Assembly: GCA_013423325.1 (NCBI GenBank)
Contig: BLJB01000759.1
Coordinates: 1-12,704 of the forward strand
Direction: 5' to 3'
Length of the DNA stretch: 12,704 nucleotides
Source of the DNA: Usnea hakonensis
Taxonomy: Eukaryota; Ascomycota; Lecanoromycetes; Lecanorales; Parmeliaceae
Shown here: one piece after another, positions 8,877 through 12,704 of the stretch
Layout of the letters: each line of letters opens with the position of its first letter
How positions within the stretch are numbered: position 1 is the first letter of the stretch
The notes under the pieces: model-generated
Told to the model about the DNA's origin: nothing
The model's input: only the letters and a program-made list of their open reading frames with translations
Database searches by the model: none
Translations under genes and position numbers: made by a program

Positions 8877-11800
8877 ATCACTAAGGATCCTATCTAGGAT
8901 AGAAACCTATAGACTAATAGGGGTATTCTAACTATCCGAGATCTAAGAGGTTTAGATATAAGACGCCTAAAAATAGAACTCCTAGATACTAACTTCCCTA
9001 TAATAGAAAGCTAGACTCTAATAATACTATAGTATAATATAAGAGATAAACTAGGGACAATAATAACGCTATTTAATAATTTAGAAATAAAGTAAGCCGA
9101 CGTCCTAGCGATCTAGAAACCTTAATAGAATATATATACGAAATTATTATATAACCCTAGAATAAGCGAATTCTTCCTATTATATAGGAGTAAAGCGGGT
9201 ATAAGGGTATACCTCTATATTAATAAGAGGATCGATATTAATATATAGAAAGAGATATCCCTATCTAAGGATATCTATACTATTACTATAAGGCTTAAAG
9301 GAAAAGATAGGGTTATAGATAAAAAGGCGATTTAGATCCTTAATATATATAACCCTAGTCTATTCCTAGTTACTACTAATAATCTATTAAGCCTTCTAGT
9401 ACTAAAAAAGGAGGTCTAGAAATAGAGGGAATAGATAGTAGTAAGAGACTTTAACCTCTACTATCTAAACTAGAATAACTATAGGAGGTTTAGCTACTAT
9501 AAGAAAGTAGATAAGCTATTAGAGATAACTATAGGAGTAGATATAAAACTCGTACTTTCTAAAGACTCTATAATCTAGAGGGCGAAGGGTAGCGAAAGCG
9601 TTATAGATCTTATCTTTATAACGCCGGGACTAACTAAGATAATAAAATTATATAGAGTATATCTAGACCTATAGATAGGCTCCGACTACTTTCTAGTATA
9701 TATAGAGCTTGACCTATTAATAGTAAAAGCTCCTATTATTAGGAGAAAGGCGTAGAAAATAGTAAAGCCGAAAGCTATTAAGACCGCGATTCGAGAGCTA
9801 GTCTACTTTTTATCTCCTAGCTAGCTAAAGACTAGAGGAGAGATAGACGAATATCTAGAGGATATTATAGTAGGCCTAAAGAAGATAGTAGAAGAGATTA
9901 TTCTATAAACTAAATTATTAGATAGGGCTTAATCGTTCTAGGACTACGACTATAGCGAGGCTACGTAGAAGGCGAAACGCCTCGCGGCCGAATACTAGAA
10001 TAGCCGTAGGAACCGGGGTAAAGAGGAATAGCGCACAGCTATAAAATACCGGAATAAGGTAATTAGTAGAGCTAAAACGCTCGACTTTAGATAAGGAGTC
10101 TACGAAGTAGAAGAGTTATAGAAGGGAATCTAGGGGCTAGCTAAGTAGGCCAGATAGAGTAGTATAAATCTAAAGCTACTACCTAAGTTTCTAGTACTTA
10201 AAGATAAGGAAGTCAATCCGGTAAGATTATTTAAAAATAAGGTTACTATACTTTAAAGGACCTTCTTTCTACTACCCCTATAGATAGATCTCGCTAATAT
10301 CGAGGATATAGTCTACCTAAACCCGATAAAGATAACCGTAGAGTTAATAGAAAAGGAGGTTAGGATAGCGATCTTCCGCCCAAAATAGAATAAGGCCCTA
10401 GGGATAGATAGGATATTAAATAGATTTCTAAGGTTAGTCGCTAGTAAGGCCTTTCTATAGCTTACTAGGCTCTTCTAGATATATATAGACCTAGGTTACT
10501 ATCTAAGGGAGTTCAAAATCGCTAATATAATAGTCCTCCGTAAACCGGGTAAAGATAACTACTCGGAACCAAAGTCGTACCGGCTAATCGCCCTACTAAG
10601 TACGCTAGGGAAGGCTCTAGAAATAGTCGTAGCCAAGAGACTTAGCGACTATATAGAGAAATATAACCTCCTCCCCCCGGAGTAGATAGGCGTACGGAGA
10701 GGCCGGTCCACCAAGATAGCCCTAGAAATAATAGTTAACGTAGTATATACGGTATAGGGTAGCGGTAAGCAGTATATAGCTAGCCTACTCTCTCTAGACG
10801 TAGCGGGGGTATTCGATAATATATTCTATAAGCGGCTTCTCTATAACCTTAAATCTAAGGGGGTCCCCCTCTAGATAGTAAACTAGACGTCGAGCTTCCT
10901 TACGGAAAGAGTAACGTTAATAACGCTAGGGTAGAAAATAAGCGAGGTAGAACTAGCGGAAATAGGGATCCTATAGGAGTCCTTAGTATCCCCTATACTA
11001 TTCCTATTCTTTAATATACCGCTTATTAAGAAGTACTCGAAGCTAAGATTAAACCTCTAAGTTAACGGCTTCGTTAATAATATCTATCTATTAGCGTATA
11101 GGAAGAGTACGGAAACTAACTATATAATACTTAAGATAGCCTATAAAGTATATCTAAAATAGACGAAGACGTATAGAGTAATTTTCGCCCCTAAGAAATA
11201 TAAGCTAGTCTATTTTACTAGAAGACTAAAGCGCTTTAATATAAAAGCTATAATAGATCTAGAAGCGACCGTTATAGAGCTAAAGGGTAGTATACGGGTA
11301 CTAGGCCTATATATAGATAAAAAATTAAGGTAGGGCCCCTACCTTAAGAAGGTAAAGGCTAAGATAGCGTTCTAATACCTCGCACTATCGATAACGACGA
11401 CCTCGATATAGGGAATAACTCTAAACCGAGTATATATAGTATACTAGACTATTATTTAACCGGCGATAATATACGCGGTAGCTATCTAGTATAACCCGGC
11501 GAGTACGCGAGGAGCGATAAAGATACCGGGGAGATAACTAGAGATAATCTAGAATAAGTACCTAAGATACGTCTCGAGAATATATAAGGCGACGAATATT
11601 AGGGAACTAGAGATAGAGATAGATATTCCCTCTATATAGGTCTCTTTAGACCTAGCGGTCCTCCGTTACTAAGCCCTTAGGGGCGTATACGAGGTTACGA
11701 AAATTAGAAACGCACGTATCTATAGAGTACTCCAGGGGAAGCGAGGTCGTAAGGTAAAGGTACTACCGGTACCTATAATAGAGAAGTACTTATAGGCCGA

Positions 11801-12470
11801 GGATACCCTCCCTAGGGGAGGGTAGGAATAATATGACGCAGGGAAGAGAGAAAGGAAGGAGACGGAGGCGATAAGAGGAAGAGTATAGGGCTGGAATAAT
11901 ATAGCTTAGCGTACCCTATAGAAAGGCTACTATACGGGTATACCCAAAAATAAGAGGATACTAGCTTAGGGTCCTAAAGACTAGAAAACGAGGAGAATAC
12001 TTTACTATAATCTTATAAAAGCCGAAAGCTCCGCCCTAATCTAGATATAAATAGAGAAGATCGGGCTAGTATAGTTCCTCTTCTATTATAAGGTCCCGGG
12101 TATCTATATAGCTAGCTACGAATATAGCTAGCTAAAATAGAATACTAAATATATCCTTATCTTCTATCCGAGGCTAGGATAATTTAGACTAGTACTTCTA
12201 GAGTTCGCGGGGACTAGTAACCTACGGAGAATACTAATTACTCTAAGAGGGGCGAGGGCGTTAACTAGATAGCTAATTTAATCCGGCCTCCTAGGCTAGT
12301 ATTCCCTAGTAAAGGACTAATTATATAGGGGTAGAGTAGCCTAAGGGACGCTAGCGTCGATATAAAGGGGGTAGAGGAATACGAGCGTAGGCGGTACCGA
12401 GCGATAGTAGTCGAAAGTAGTATATAGACTTAAAATAGTAGAGATAATTATCTTTTACATAGTTAGATAG
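8877..12470 (+). pseudogene. LINE-B ORF2: endonuclease, reverse transcriptase, zinc knuckle (broken)
   Basis: This lies in a different frame from ORF1 and starts just after its stop; the true start codon is not identifiable in 8877-9040. It spans about 1,198 codons without a frameshift. APE-type endonuclease: ADVLAI-stop-KP (about 9096-9122) is the QEPW box with Glu now Lys (9117), RDFNLYY (9444) is the GDFN box, and GSDYF (9678) is the SDH box with His now Tyr. Reverse transcriptase: YRLIALLSTLGKALE (about 10578) and GVRRGRST (about 10690) match conserved segments, LDVAGVFDN (about 10794) keeps its first Asp, and the FVDD box is FVNN (11070-11081). A YNPASTRG segment lies near 11490. The C-terminal C-x-C-x8-H-x4-C knuckle is all Tyr (12117, 12123, 12150, 12165). 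No separate RNase H was recognised. The first in-frame stop in the unmutated rim is at 12468. Confidence 0.92.
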
Positions 12471-12486
12471 ACACGAGTATGAATTC

Positions 12487-12507
12487 TAATCCAATCCAAT
12501 CCAATCC
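12487..12507 (+). repeat. CAATC pentamer tail of LINE-B
   Basis: A TAATC unit followed by three CAATC units and a final C forms the 3' tail, directly against the target copy. Each unit contains CpA and none has mutated. The last CCAA overlaps the AA of the target copy, so the exact junction could move by two bases. The same family's other end (1-64) has a different tail of ATTCAA units, showing tail variation between copies. Confidence 0.85.
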
Positions 12508-12520
12508 AAGGTATATAGAT
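12508..12520. repeat. Target-site duplication of LINE-B, right copy
   Basis: Exact copy of 7321-7333, followed at once by ATACCTTTTA. Read as the empty site, this makes a near-perfect inverted repeat with nine-base arms (see findings). Confidence 0.94.
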
Positions 12521-12529
12521 ATACCTTTT

Positions 12530-12541
12530 AAGGGGGGGGGG
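12530..12541 (+). promoter_or_regulatory. Gypsy polypurine tract (plus-strand primer site)
   Basis: AA followed by ten G lies just before the presumed LTR. In LTR retrotransposons the RNase H-resistant purine run next to the 3' LTR primes plus-strand DNA synthesis. The run holds neither CpA nor TpG, so RIP could not alter it. Its place just before a TATTACGAG start (ancestral TGTTACGAG) fits. Confidence 0.72.
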
Positions 12542-12544
12542 TAA

Positions 12545-12704
12545 TATTACGAGTATAACTACTTATAGGACTAAAGGAGATACGTAACCTCCTTCCTATT
12601 TAAGTTTAGCGCCTTAATATCTCTCTATCTATATATCTTTTTTATACCTATATATAGATTTTACCTCCTTATTAATTGAATCCTCGTTATATACTACTAT
12701 TAAC
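12545..12704 (+). repeat. Start of gypsy 3' LTR (runs off window)
   Basis: The stretch begins TATTACGAG, which becomes TGTTACGAG if one RIP change is allowed, giving the TG start usual for LTRs three bases after the G run. The 160 bases seen are non-coding, pyrimidine-rich and free of CpA, with one TpG at 12677. TATTTAAG at 12598 and TATATATC near 12631 are TATA-like, as expected in U3, but such words are common by chance here. The 5' LTR is outside the window, so the boundary rests on position and the start motif alone. Confidence 0.55.

Larger units (their letters stand above)
62..12455. other. RIP-mutated block (CpA/TpG eliminated)
   Basis: From 62 to 2073 and from 5573 to 7333 I read every line and found no CpA or TpG, while TpA and CTAG words are everywhere. 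CpG remains common, above all in LINE-B, so loss is not simple deamination of methylated CpG. This is the known signature of repeat-induced point mutation in Pezizomycotina, a premeiotic process that converts CpA to TpA on both strands of duplicated DNA. It explains all stop codons and the lack of open frames. LINE-A has a handful of leftover sites and LINE-B more. Confidence 0.93.
7334..12507 (+). mobile_element. LINE-B: Tad1/I-like non-LTR retrotransposon, near full length
   Basis: This 5,174-bp plus-strand insertion into the gypsy 3' region lies between perfect 13-bp duplications. It has a gag-like ORF1, an ORF2 with endonuclease and reverse transcriptase, and a pentamer tail, the architecture of Tad1/I-type fungal LINEs. 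An ATG lies only five bases from the left junction, so the 5' untranslated region is very short or truncated away. RIP is heavy but less complete than in gypsy or LINE-A: I count roughly thirty CpA or TpG sites inside, and GC-rich, CpG-rich stretches remain. The outer 60-100 bases at the 5' end and about 50 at the 3' end look largely unmutated. Confidence 0.94.
65..12704 (+). mobile_element. Ty3/Gypsy chromovirus LTR retrotransposon, dead, interrupted by LINEs
   Basis: One plus-strand gypsy element is split into three pieces (65-2070, 5573-7333, 12521-12704) by two LINE insertions. In order it shows pol linker, reverse transcriptase, RNase H, integrase zinc finger, integrase core, chromodomain, a non-coding 3' stretch, a polypurine tract and an LTR start. 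That order (RT-RNase H-IN-chromodomain) is diagnostic of chromoviruses in the Metaviridae, which are common in fungi. Gag, protease, primer-binding site and the 5' LTR would lie to the left and are not seen. I read about 3.8 kb of this element and found one TpG (12677) and no CpA, the mark of saturating RIP. The element cannot encode functional proteins. Confidence 0.93.

Noticed and set aside
12590..12660. TATA-like words as a promoter
   Set aside because: TA-rich words are expected everywhere in RIPed DNA. They may belong to LTR U3 but cannot be told from background without the other LTR or transcripts.
1..12704. CTAG-rich and TATA-rich periodicity as a novel repeat system
   Set aside because: CTAG follows directly from RIP of CCAG and CTGG. 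There are no regular spacers or conserved units as in a CRISPR or satellite array.

Overview
This window reads as a block of dead, nested retrotransposons from a filamentous ascomycete (Pezizomycotina). The organism call rests on three things: a chromodomain-bearing Ty3/Gypsy element, Tad1/I-like LINEs, and saturating repeat-induced point mutation (RIP) of the CpA-to-TpA type. RIP has removed nearly every CpA and TpG, so CAG, CAA, CGA-flanking and TGG codons appear as stops and no long open frame survives. I see no host gene, no RNA gene and no CRISPR array. The only long open stretch (minus strand, 8595 to 8386) is an antisense shadow of a dead gag-like gene.

Layout. (1) Bases 1-64 are the 3' end of a LINE whose body lies left of the window. 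(2) Bases 65-2070, 5573-7333 and 12521-12704 are three pieces of one Ty3/Gypsy chromovirus on the plus strand. They carry the pol linker, reverse transcriptase, RNase H and integrase zinc-finger start; then the rest of integrase and the chromodomain; then a 3' untranslated stretch, polypurine tract and the start of the 3' LTR. (3) Bases 2071-5559 are LINE-A on the minus strand, a 5'-truncated copy holding most of ORF2, flanked by the 13-bp duplication ATAAATAATAGAT. (4) Bases 7334-12507 are LINE-B on the plus strand, a near-complete copy with a gag-like ORF1 (three zinc knuckles) and an ORF2 (endonuclease, reverse transcriptase, C-terminal zinc knuckle). It is flanked by the 13-bp duplication AAGGTATATAGAT and has a CAATC-type tail.

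The nesting is shown directly. If LINE-A and one target copy are ignored, the gypsy integrase frame continues without a shift from 2070 to 5573. All four degenerate reading frames (gypsy pol, LINE-A ORF2, LINE-B ORF1 and ORF2) can be followed end to end without an indel, and catalytic residues are lost by transitions only (Asp to Asn, Glu to Lys, Cys/His to Tyr). RIP density falls from gypsy (no CpA or TpG found in about 3.8 kb read by eye) to LINE-A (about four inside) to LINE-B (about thirty inside). This suggests gypsy was mutated first and the LINEs later. Both LINEs keep unmutated CpA/TpG in their outermost tens of bases.

I did not find a previously undescribed functional system. The value of the window lies in the record of insertion order, target-site structure and RIP edge behaviour.
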